Shown here: positions 36,056-48,400 of the stretch, piece after piece
Numbering within the stretch: the stretch's first letter is position 1
Layout of the letters: each line of letters starts with the position of its first letter
Translations under genes and position numbers: made by a program
Source of the DNA: Miscanthus floridulus
Taxonomy: Eukaryota; Streptophyta; Magnoliopsida; Poales; Poaceae
Length of the DNA stretch: 64,000 bases
Assembly (NCBI RefSeq): GCF_019320115.1
Contig: NC_089587.1
Coordinates: forward strand, 103,961,158 to 104,025,157
Reading direction: 5' to 3'
The notes under the pieces: model-generated
Seen by the model: only the letters and a program-made list of their open reading frames with translations
What the model was told of the DNA's origin: nothing
Databases searched by the model: none

Positions 36056-39000
36056 TATATATGAGCCTTGTTCGTTTTTGTTTATATTATTACAAGGACG
36101 ACGATGCACAAGTACATAGATCGGCCACCATGGACGCACGCCACACTCACAAAACCGTGATTGAGCAAATATCTCTATCAAGAAATTAAAGCTCCTGGTA
36201 TCATACACACTTTTTCCTAAAAAAAAAAACAGGTCTCTCGAATCTCTAAATAATGCCATGCTGGATCCCAAAAAGTCTCACTTAATTATGTAGCTCTGGT
36301 GTCCTATACAACTGAGCTCACTGTCCTGTGCAAAGAAACTAGAACTGTCCGTTTGTAACATGGTAGCTGGCTCATGCACGGAATCTGCGTACTTTGGATA
36401 TGCATGTCCATATCCATATATGGATATATACGCGCAAGAGATCACGTACTAGTCCTTATCATCACTTGAATGGGAGTGCTCCAGATGTTGAATGTACCCT
36501 ATAAATGAATTTTTTTTCCCATATAACTCCGTTTTAAAAAAAATCAATACATGATATTAAACTATCAATGTAGATATATTTTACAATTTTTAGTTACATT
36601 TGAAAAAAATCAAGTGGCCACATAGCTCTTGTGTCATGGAGTGTTAATACAATGCAATCTAAAATGGATTGACATTACTATAGGCATGTGACTGATGAAG
36701 GAAACATCTTTCATGATTGCTAAACCATGGAAATTGGTAATGATCATTGCTCGTGGTTTATACAGTATGGAAAGTCCCATACCGGTCGATACTATTTTCT
36801 AAATTATGCTACCAGTTTTAACTTTTTTTTTTCAAAAACACGAAAGTTGTCATTTTGTGAATCTAGCACAATTTTTTTACTGCTTTTTCATTAGTTATTT
36901 AGATAAAAACTGAAAACTCCTATACCGAACACTTTTGTTTCCATATTATAGTATCGTTTTTTACCGTTTTCATCCCTAGTGGCACACATCATGTTTGTTT
37001 GCTTTGAGTTAGTTTATTATGTATAAAAAATAACATAAAAGGGTATTTAGAAGCGTGAATACATACAGTTCTCTATTTCCCATAATGGCTGATGTGAGTA
37101 AGTTAGATACAAATTTAGGGGTTGTTACTTTAGGTTATCATTTATAATAACAGAGGTGGATACTTTATATGTATATTTAGAGGTTACTTCATGTTATTTC
37201 TCATAATGGCATATGTGGATATTATTAGAAGCAAATTAGGTCCCATGGCTATTACTATCAACTCCACAAAATCGATGGTTAGATGCATGTTATGATTTTT
37301 TTTACAATTTCTCATTAATACATTTTTTCTCTCTCTCATACATTGGCATCTCACTGCATCCTTGATCTTCGCGAATAACTCGATAAATGAAGGGGTTTCC
37401 TCTAGAAAATTCTTGGGTCATGCCGTTCCAAAGATTAGAAAGCTCTCCACCATACCGCGGCAATATGTTTAGTTTGGTCCTCATGAGGTAGATAAACATG
37501 TTGCAACAACTAAAGAAGGCCTGTGTTGTATTGCCACGTGAATGACGATTGTCATGCCATGAAAAAAGCAAGATAGATTAGGGCTTTAAATTCAGGTTCA
37601 CATGCAAAGTTCATGTACAATCCGAATTAATGATCCTACGATTGTCTATATATGCAAATTAGTTAAGCTCCTCTTCCTCTTGAACAAAGAAAAAGTTGTG
37701 TAGGAGCACCACTACAATTTCCTATTTATGAGGGGGGGAAACCTTCGGTAAAATGGTTCAGGCATGTTTTGTTCTTTTGGAGAGAAAGGCTGGTGCTGCC
37801 ATTATCAAGTCATGCGTATTTTCTCTCTACTACAGGAGTCATGCGACAACGCTACCCCTACTGGCTACTATGGATAGAGGATTCGTGTGACCCAACTAAT
37901 CGATTGTGCATGAGGTTGGCAAGCATCTGAAGCCTCTGAACACGCGGCAAACGCTAATGGTCCTTCAAGATGGATGAAAAGCCTCGTGGTTTCTTCAGGT
38001 ACCAAAGAAAAAAAAACGCTAATGGCAGACAGGCACAGGTCGAGATCGAGGAGAGAGCTATCAGCCATGGCAGCCGTGCTCCTCACGCTGCCTTTGCTAC
38101 CTAGCTCGTCACTCGATAGCATCACTCGGTCCGTTACGGCGTGCCTTTCATAACAGAGACGCTGGGCGCTGTCAGCCCCAGCCAATGCATGCAATGCAAA
38201 GGCGAAATCATGGTGGGTGAAAAAGGCGAACCATTAGCAGAGCGATGACGTCGCCCGTTTCACCTCCCACACAATCGCACGTTGATGGGTCTGGATCAGC
38301 CGAAACTGGTCCTTGATCACTGCACCACCTCCCTGTTCCAACATATGGGCGCCATGAAAGTTGATGCCGAGCTGGGAGCAGAAACCCATTCCAGCCGCTC
38401 CTGCAGGCAAGGCTACAGGCGTCGGCGCATCGTGCAGTTTCAGTGCAGATGCAGCCAAGCTGCTCGGTGTAGCAAGCTGCTGGATTCAGAGCCCTAGCAA
38501 GCAAAAGCAGCACTGGTTGGTGGCTGCTGAGCATCTTGGCGCGACAGTATCATCCTGCAGACAGGCAGACAACACTTGCCCAGAATTCAAAGGATCCAGC
38601 CGCTCATCGTTCTTCCCAAGCACTACCCGTTTTCAGACCTGAGTCTTCTCTAAATTCTGTGGAGCAAGCAGAAATGGCAGTATCTGTAAGCTGTAGCAAC
38701 CCTAAAATGGCACTATTCTTTTTTCCAGAGAACAAAATGGCAGTATTTGTAAGCAGAAAATGGCAGTATCTGTAGTCTTCTATGAACATGGACTAATTTT
38801 TGTTTGTAAAATGTCAAATGCCTGCCCAGGGCTAACACAAACAGAGTGCACAGATTGGTCTAATCATTATCCTCCAACTTGCCCGGGTCGATTTCAGTGT
38901 TCGTTAACCTTACCGGCTCCTGTAATTCATTACTGCAAATTCAGTTGTTAATAAAAACAAGGAACAGATAATAACACATATAAACAAAGTCGGTATCCAG

Positions 39001-39056
39001 TTCGATAGCCCTAATGCGATCTCGTCTCCTGAATTTGGCGCGAATACGCAAAAATT
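36056..39056. other. intergenic DNA, no recognisable gene
   Basis: AT-rich to about 37700, then of mixed composition. Overlapping minus-strand open frames at 37868-38534 share no motif I know and lie in DNA with degenerate ATGGCAGTATCTGTA repeats at 38672-38775. A palindrome (ATATCCATATATGGATAT) occurs near 36410-36428. The upstream control region of the RBOH gene may begin here, but I cannot point to elements. Confidence 0.4.
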
Positions 39057-39449
39057 TACTGAATGAAAAATAGTTAAAATTCGTGCAGGCGAGAGAACCT
39101 TCCAGTCAGTGGCTGCACTAACAAGCCCGTGTCACACGACACCCACCGTTTGCCTACTTTCATATGGTCCTCTTGGAAGCGTCCGCGACTCGGCGCACCG
39201 AATCCCAACCACCGGGTAGTGGCGCCGAACGCCCGGCCGAGCATATACATCGCCCTGCCTGCCGCTCGGCCCGCCCTCAGCTGCTCAGCTCGGCAGGCTC
39301 GCGACAAGCAAGCTGATCACCTGAGCAGTGAGCAGGGTGAGGCCAAGTACAAGCAGAGCGGCGCTCCTGTTCCAGCCTTCCAGGCCGCGGGGATATGCAC
39401 ACGCCGCGAGGGCAGCAGCGGTGCCAAGAAGCCTAGGGGAGGGACGGCC
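39057..39449 (+). promoter_or_regulatory. proximal promoter and 5' leader of the RBOH gene
   Basis: The composition changes sharply from AT-rich to GC-rich at about 39150, as usual before a grass first exon. The sequence is open in the RBOH frame from an ATG at 39129 onwards, but that 107-codon extension has no conserved feature and is likely leader. No TATA box is obvious. Confidence 0.4.
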
Positions 39450-42400
39450 ATGTGGGCGCCGTCGCGGGGGTCGTCGTCAGGGAGCGGGCGGCGGACCTGG
39501 CGCCGGCGCATCGCGGACTACCTCGCCGACGACCAGACCGACGTGTCGGACAATGAGTCCTTCATCACGGCGCACAGCGACGAGTACGTCGCCGCCTCCA
39601 CGTCCGCCGCGGACGGGGGAATGCTGCCGGCGTTCCTCGCGGACCAGAGCGACCTCGTGGAGGTGATGCTGGAGCTGGACGAGGAGTCCATGGTGGTGCG
39701 TAGCGTCACGCCCACCACTGCGGCGCTGTACGGGACGCCCACAACGTCGCTGCCCGGCCCGGCGCCGCACACGCCGGACGGCCCGCGGAGTCTGAGCCGG
39801 TGCTCGTCGACGTCGTCGCGGATCCGCAGGAAGTTCGCGTGGCTGCGGTCGCCGTCGCCGTCGCTGCGCCGTCCCCCTCCCCCGCCCGAGGCCGCGGCTG
39901 CCGCGGCGTCCTCGGACCAGCAGGTGGTGCGGGAGGCGGCGCTGGCGGCCCGCGAGCGGCGGCGCGTCCAGGCGCGCCTCCTGAACCGGTCGCGGTCCGG
40001 GGCCCGGCGCGCGCTCAAGGGCCTCCGGTTCATCAGCCGCACCACCACCGACGCCGACGGCAGCGCCGCGCTCTGGCGCGCCGTGGAGGAGCGCTTCAAC
40101 GCGCTCGCCACCGACGGCCTCCTCGCCCGCGACGACTTCGGCGACTGCATCGGTACGCACGTTCGTTCGTTCGTTCGTTCGTCCGAACTAGCCATGAACG
40201 CGACGCGATCACGCGCGCGCGCCCACCACCACGACGGGCTGACGGCATTGGTGGTGTTGCAGGGATGGTGGACTCGAAGGAGTTCGCCGTGGGCATCTTC
40301 GACGCGCTGGCGCGGCGGCGGCGGCAGAACCTGGAGCGGATCAGCAAGGACGAGCTCTACGAGTTCTGGCTGCAAATCTCCGACCAGAGCTTCGACGCGC
40401 GCCTCCAAATATTCTTCGACATGTGCGCGACAGCCCCTCACAATCCTGCACCGATTTCCTCTGTTTTGCTTGTGTTCTTGGCCTGAAACAAATCCATTTC
40501 AATTCAGGGTGGACACCAACGTGGACGGTAGGATCACGAGGGAAGAAGTGCAAGAGGTAAATCAAATCAAGTTAGTAGTCCAGGAGTAATTGAAAGTAAC
40601 ATGTCTCAGTATTACTTGTATTGCTGTAACTATCACTTCAATCGGGTTAGTTATGCATGGAGTTTCACTGTGCGGGTAGGTAATTAGGCTTGACCTCCAG
40701 CGTGTGATCAGCCTAACTAAAAGTTTTCATTTTTCTTTCCCAGCTGATCGTTCTGAGCGCGTCGGCGAACAAGCTGTCGAAGCTTAAGGAGCAGGCTGAG
40801 GAGTACGCGTCCCTGATCATGGAGGAGCTCGATCCGGAGAATCTCAGCTACATAGAGGTACGGATACATGCGTACAAATACACCACAGCTACGTGTCAAT
40901 ACCTAGTGTACTTCTGTTGAGTGTTGACTGGCTGGCCTGGCCACGTCCGCACGCAGCTGTGGCAGCTGGAGGCGCTGCTCCTGCAGCGCGACGCGTACAT
41001 GACCTACAGCCGGCCGATGAGCAGCGGCAGCGCGGCGCAGTGGAGCCAGGGCCTGAGCGCCGGCGCCGGCGTGGGCGCGGGCGCAGGCGGGCAGCCGCAG
41101 CCGTCGTCGCAGTGGCAGCTGCAGCGGCGGAGGTGGATCCCGCGGCGCGCGGCGGCGCGGGCTCGCGTGGCGGCGGCGGAGAGCTGGCGGCGCGCGTGGG
41201 TGGTGGCGCTGTGGCTCGCGGCCATGGCGTCGCTGTTCGCGTGGCGGTTCGTGCAGTACCGGCGGTCGGCGGCGTTCCGGGTGATGGGGTACTGCCTTCC
41301 GACGGCCAAGGGCGCCGCCGAGACGCTCAAGCTCAACATGGCGCTCGTGCTGCTCCCGGTCTGCCGCAACACGCTGACGTGGCTCCGCTCCACCTGGGCG
41401 CGATTCTTCGTCCCCTTCGACGACAGCATCGCCTTCCACAAGGTAATACAAAGATCTCCTGGCATGCGGGGACCACACCCCATAGTAATACAGTAAGTTC
41501 GAAGTCCTGTACTACTTACTGCGGCGACTGCCGGAGGGTGGTCGGTCGCCGTCGGTGGCGAGGCGCCGGTGTTTTGCGTCGCGCGGTCAATCATTGGGCC
41601 GCTGCCGCGTGGGGCCATGCGGGCTTGGATCCGCACGGCTTTTTGGCCTTTCGGGCCGTCGCTGTGGGCCCTTTCCCTCGCGGTCCAATCAGAAGTCAGA
41701 TTAGCGGTTTGCCGGGAGGCCTGCGAACGGGACGGCGCAGAAGATCCGCGTGTCTCCGCGCCGGGTACGCGCGCGGCCCGGCAGCAGTCTTGTCCTGGAC
41801 TCCTGGTCAAGATTTCTGGTCCGAATACTCCCATGACGTGGAAGTGGAAGTCACCGGACCGACAGGTTTTCCGCTGCCAGGTGGGGGCCATGCGCACCCC
41901 TCTCGAGTCTCGAGTCTTGTCTTGAGAGAAACGTGTTGAAATGTAATCTTTAAAGCGTTGATCCACGTTGTGTTCAGTCGTGCAAACAGTAAAAAAACTT
42001 TCATGACCTAGTCGGGCGAATGCTCCTCCAATCATGCCAAGATTAAGGCTGATTTTATTTCAATATTATAAATATTCAACACGTGCATTAATTCACCTTA
42101 GTTCAATCCAGTTTTCGCTAACGAAGTTTGAGACACATAACCTAATAATGCGATTATTAGACAGCTGAAAGCATAGAGAATCAGATACCCCGGGTCCCAA
42201 TGATTTATTTCGCGTTTGACACTTGGTAACGCCTTTGATTGCTTGCTTGCTTGCTTTCTTGATGCAAGTACCTAGCCAGTGCAATGCCTTATCAAGTATT
42301 AATATTTAAGGTGTGCTATCACCACCACCTGGCCATAATTACTTCATGACGTTTTTTTTTTAAAAGTTGCATTACGATTTTTTTTTTGAATTCAAAAGTT

Positions 42401-45400
42401 GTATTAAGATGGTTTTAGTGCTTTTGATTAACTGTGATGATGAATTAATCAATCGATCAATATGAATTACCCATGCATAGCATATATATGATGGCATGCA
42501 TGCAAAAATGCAATGCAATGGCATGGCGCAGATCATCGCTTTCGCTATCGCGGTGGGCATCTGCCTGCACGCGGGGAACCACCTGGCGTGCGACTTCCCG
42601 CGGCTGATCGCGTCGGGGCCAGACGAGTACCGGCTGGTGGCGCGCTTCTTCGGGCGGGACAAGCCCAGCTACCGGGGCCTCCTCGCCGGCGCCGAGGGCG
42701 TCACGGGGATCGTCATGGTCACGCTCATGGCCGTCTCCTTCACCCTCGCCACGCGCCCATTCCGGAAGCGGGAGGAGGCCAAGGCAGCCAGCAGGGGCGC
42801 CGGCGGCCGATGGTGGCGGCGGCTCCCTTTCTTCCCGCTCGCCCACCTCGCCGGCTTCAACGCCTTCTGGTACTCGCACCACCTGCTCATCGTCGTCTAC
42901 CTCCTGCTGATCGTCCACGGCTGGTTCGTGTTCCTCGTCGACAAGTGGTACCAGAGGACGGTACGTAACTATATCACTCACTACTCAATCTATCCTAATA
43001 CATGAGCAGCTAGCAGTGGTTATTCATCAGTGTGTTTAATATTCTAGCTTGCTGCACATATACCGTATATATATCGTAGCTCTCTCGATCGTTACAGGCT
43101 CACATTTTGGTCCTGATTCGGTCCTTTGCATCGAGGAAAGCTCTATGATAGATGTGCACACTTTTCTGTCGATCGCTGCGATTCTTTGGCTTTGATCCGT
43201 TTCCATCCGTCGCCTTCGCGGCTGTTATTATGTTGATGACTTGATGGGCACTGGCCACCACGGACAAGGAAATATAAAATGTTTTTTTTAGATAAGAAGG
43301 AAATATAAAATGTAGCTGAATCTAAGGACTGGCCGGTCGAGCTAAGCCAGAGTTCAGAAAGATCGTATGCGGCGTACTGTCACAAGGCATGCATGCAGCA
43401 TACCCATTTTGCACAGTAATGGAGTACGTAGGGTCTGGGACATTAATTGGAGATGGAGAAATTAAGGTAGGCCACCACCTTGCGTTGCGCTGTTTGAGAC
43501 TGTGTTTTCCCTAGACCTAGAGAGGAGGGTGACATGTGCGTCGATGTGCTCCAACCTCACATATACGGGAGGGACAGTTTGATAAGCTTTGCAGAGCTGG
43601 CCAAAACTTTAGTAAGTCATAGGCGTCCTGGATTATTGCAGCCACGCATGCATGTACGCATGCTAGTAGCCAAACACTCTTACCGAAATGAGGAGGCAAC
43701 ATGTTTGGATCGCTAGTAGCCATGCTCGATCAATCGCTGATCATGCATGTTGGGAGGGGTCAGGTCAGGTCACAGGCATCATCAGGCAGTGCCGGTTGGT
43801 GGCCCGTTGAGGTCAAGACAAGACGGAACCCCAAGCGTATCTGCGTAGCATTAACAAAGCGTACCTGTCAATCAAGCACGTTCGCATCAGTGGACACGGG
43901 CAGCTTAAAGGCTTTAGCCGTAAGCTATCTCGTGCTCGTAGTCATGACCGCCTGCACCCGTACCGTACGAACTCTCTCCCATGAATAATACCATGACAGG
44001 AAAAGATCCATGTCGCCAGCAGCCAGCTCTGGATCAGTCCCAGTCCCAGTCCCAGCCCAGAGCAGCGAGAGCGTTGCCATGTCGTTTCATGCGTACACGT
44101 CTCAGCAACTGCCCGGATGGGGATCGAATATCCACATCACCACAGGGACAGGCTCACAAGACACACGACACCCCCTTGGCCCCTTGGGAGTTATAGCGCC
44201 AAGCCTAATCCGTTTGTGATAAATAAACCTCCTTTTGATGACCACTGTTGGAGAGCAGCAGCCTCTATTTTGTAAACACCTGTTTCAGGTCCTTTGCAAA
44301 TTTCTGATGAATTCTTATTTGTTTTCGTATTGCCACATGTTGCGGTGGCGGGCTTCGTTGTAAAGGTGTCACGGATGTGGCATCTGCTAGCAATTAATTC
44401 AAAAAACTGTTCCTTGGACCCGAAATGCGCAAGAATACAAACTTTTGCACTCACCGCTATACAACTGCCATTTTTTAGCACATTGCAAGACACTTGAATG
44501 GGCATTCCTATGCTGTGCACAAGGGAATCTGACAGCTGCCAAACTCAGTGGTTGGATATGTGTTGGTTGGTGCAGTTCAGATTAATTTGTATTTAACTTG
44601 GAGCCTGAAACAATGTTGTACTAGAATATATAACGTTAGTACTGTAAGTGTAAGCACTGCTACCTGCTGCAGCCTTTTTTTGCAGCCATGTTTCTATCTG
44701 CATGTGGCTCTGTTCGGCTTACCCCATATTCGGTTTGTTCGGCTTCTTTTTCAACCGGAACAGTGTTTTTTTCTCACAATAATTCAGCCAGAACAGTGTT
44801 TTTCAGTCAGTTTCAGCCAAGTTTCAGACCAGCGAACGGGGCAAGTTTCAGTCAGTTTAAGTAAGATGATCTTCACTTGGCCTGTCGACGAGAATCAGAA
44901 AACCTGATGCTATGTTGATACATTCTCCAAGTGTTTTGAGTTGTCTGCATCTAACCTCTTCATTCTCTTTTTAATAACGGAGCAGACAAAAACTTGATGC
45001 TGACAGTGTGATCTCTTCGGTGATGCAGACATGGATGTACATTTCTGTACCCCTGGTGCTTTACGTCGGGGAACGGACACTACGGGCCTTCCGATCCAAG
45101 GCTTACGCAGTCAAGATTCTCAAGGTAACTTAACATCCTAGACCACATCTAAACATCTCATTATCTGAAGTTTTGAGAGCAGTACGTTATCACCCAGGCG
45201 TAGCGTATCATAATCTAGCTGAAAGAAGAGATGGCTCGGGAAAACTCAGTAGATTGATTATGGATGTATCAAATGAATACAATATATAGGCAAGGATTGT
45301 TAAGGGTTTATAGAAACACTTAATCAACGGTGATGCTTGCCTAAACCAAGATCATCTACTATTAAACCCCAAGGGGCGCCTACAGGCGCACTCAGCCCAA

Positions 45401-48400
45401 GCCCAGGGCATAACAACCCATACAACAATGCTAATGGTCCAAGCTACAATCCATAATATGACAGTCTAACACGCCCCCGTAGTCTGATCGTCGCCACCGC
45501 GCACGTTTAGGCTGGACCTGAACTCTGTGAAGACCGAAGATGGAAGACCTTTGGTGAAGATGTCCGCATATTGGGATGAGGTTGGCACATGCAGGACATG
45601 AACATTACCAGCAGCAACCTTCTCCCGAACGAAATGGAGGTCAATCTCGATGTGCTTGGTGCGCTGATACTGAACCGGGTTGGAAGACATGTAGACGGCG
45701 CTAATGTTGTCACAATAGACCAAAGTAGCACGCCGAAGAGGGGCATGGAGCTCGAGCAAGAGCTGACGCAGCCAAGAGGCCTCAGCAACACCGTTGGCCA
45801 CTGCGCGGTACTCAGCTTCAACACTGGATCTGGAGACTGTATTCTGACGCTTGGAGGACCAGGAGACGAGATTATCACCGAGGAACACAGCGTAGCCCGA
45901 GGTGGACTTGCGCGTGTCTGGGCAACCAGCCCAATCAGCGTCAGTGTAGACCACAAGATCAGTGGCAGAAGATGGCCGCAACAGTAGGCCCAAGTGGAGA
46001 GTGCCCCGAACATAGCGAAGGATGCGCTTGAGTGCTGCCAAGTGTGGTTCCCGTGGGTCATGCATGTGAAGGCAGACTTGCTGGACAGCATAGGCGATGT
46101 CAGGTCGTGTGAAGGTCAGATACTGTAATGCGCCAGCAAGACTTCGATAATCTGTTGCATCAGCCACAGGAGGACCATCAGCAGCTGCAACCTTAGGGTT
46201 TGTGTCGACTGGAGTAGAACACGACTTACGCTCAGCCATCCTAGCACGGTCCAAGATATCCAGCATGTACTACCGCTGCGAAAGGAAGAGACTGTCACCA
46301 CACTGCTGAACATGCATACCGAGAAAGTGATGTAGTTTGCCAAGATCCTTCATTGAGAACTCCTGTTGGAGGGCCAAAATGATCCGCCAAAGGAGACCCG
46401 GGGAGGAGGCTGTGAGGACGATGTCATCCACATACAGGAGGAGATATCTATATCTAAGCCGCGCCTATAGATGAAGAGCGAGGTGTCTGACTTGGCTTCG
46501 ACAAACTCGAGAGACAACAGAAAAGTGGCGAACCAACTGTACCAAGCGCGAGGAGCCTGCTTCAACCCATACAAGGACTTGTTGAGCTGACACACGAAGT
46601 CTGGGTGAGTGGGATCCTCAAAACCAGACGGTTGTACACAATACACTGTCTCTGACAAGGTTCCATGTAGGAAGGCATTCTTCACATCGAGCTGGTGCAC
46701 GGGCCACCGGTGAGACAGGGCCAGAGAAAGCACGGTGCGAAGTGTGGCAGGCTTCACAACTAGACTGAAAGTCTCTGAAAAATCCAAGCCAGGCCGCTGA
46801 GTGAAGCCGCGAAGGACCCAGCGTGCCTTGTACCGCTCAAGTGACCCGTCGGCGTTGAACTTGTGCTTGAAAATCCACTTCCCGGTGACCACATTAGCCC
46901 GAGGGGGGCGGGGAACAAGATCCCATGTGTGGTTTTGGAGAACAGCAGCATGTTCTTCCTCCATAGCAGCACGCCAATTCGTATCGGCGAGTGCGCTGTG
47001 GAAGGTGTTGGGCACTGAAGATAGTGGCGTAGCATGATAAAGAGCAGGAATTCGGAAACCAGTCTTCACGCGCATGGCCATGGGGTGCTAGTTGATCACT
47101 GGGGGGACAACAACAACACCCTTAGGCAGTGGCGTAGGTGCAGCAGCTGGCTGCACAGTAGCTGGGCGCTCAGCAGCTGGCTGGACATCAGCTGGGCTCT
47201 CCCGGCACGGCATAGGGGTAGCAGCTGGCTGAACAGCAGCTGGGTGCTCCCGGTGCGTGTAGACGTGACGAACTGCGGGCACCAGGAAAACGGGCAGTGG
47301 TGGGAAACCGGGCGGAGGTCCGCGCAGCTCGGCCAAAGCTGCAGGTGACGGCGAGGTCGAAGAAGTCGGTGCCGCACGTGGCCGTGCAGGCGATGGTGAC
47401 ATCGTAGCCGCACGTGGCTGTGCAGGCGAGGGGTAGGCGCAACTGGTGGACTGGCTGGGAGCGCATCAAGCGCTGCTGAACCAGCCGGGTCATCATCGGT
47501 GTCAGCCACAGCCGCACATGGTTGTGCGAGTGTCGAAGGACCAGTGCCTGCAGAGAGAAACTTATGTGCTGGTGCGATGGGAGCCGGCACATAGTCAATA
47601 ATGTCCAAAAAATCAAAGTCTGTCGGGGATGGAGTGGAGGCACGCTCAGCATAGGGGAATGCTGACTCATCATAGACCACGTGACGAGAGATGATAACTC
47701 TATTGGAAGAGAAATCAAGGCAGCGGTATCCTTTATGATGAGCTGAATATCCCAGGAAGACACACAGGGTGGATCGAGGGGAAAGTTTGTGGGGAGCTGT
47801 GGCGGACAAGTTGGGATAACAAGTGCAGCCAAAAACGCGTAGGTGATCATAGGAGGGCGCTGTGCCGAAGAGGGCGAAGTGCGGGGTGGATGAGCTCAGC
47901 GTTTTGGTGGGCAAGATGTTAATGAGATATGTGGTTGTCTGCATAGCTTCGACCCAGAATGAGGGTGGTAGGGAAGCCTGGAACAGTAGGGAGCGAATCA
48001 CATTGTTAATGGAACGAATGATACGCTCGGCCTTACCGTTTTGGGCGGAAGTGTATGGGCACGACATGCGGAGGCGAACACCATGGGTAAGGAAGAACGT
48101 GTGGGAGCTGGAGTTGTCAAACTCACGACCGTTGTCGCACTGAACTGCCTTGATGGTGGTGCTGAACTGAGTGGACACAAGGGCAAAAAAGTGAGCGATT
48201 ATCGGAAAAGCGTCAGATTTCAACTTCAGAGGAAACATCCATAAATAATGTGAATAATCATCAAGAATAGCCAAGTAATATTTATAGCCTGAGTGAAAGG
48301 TCCTAATATGGCTAGAGGGAGGGTGAATAGCCTATTTAAAATCTACAAATCAACTAGAGCAATTTGATTAGTATGACAAATAGCAAAACGTAAACTTGCT

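Noticed and set aside
37868..38534. Minus-strand ORFs of 108 codons as a possible small gene
   Set aside because: No domain, no start context or splice structure that I could support, and overlapping alternative frames.
39477..40441. Long minus-strand open frames of 227 and 307 codons opposite RBOH exons 1-2
   Set aside because: They are complements of a GC-rich exon whose plus-strand product is clearly conserved. Their products are Arg/Pro/Ala-rich with no domain, and the second crosses a real intron.
40893..42035. Open frames of 348 (plus) and 343 (minus) codons over RBOH exon 5
   Set aside because: Shadow frames created by GC-biased codons. The true frame gives the RBOH membrane helices, and these run on into intron 5.
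45589..45987. Plus-strand 132-codon ORF
   Set aside because: Antisense shadow of the copia RNase H region.
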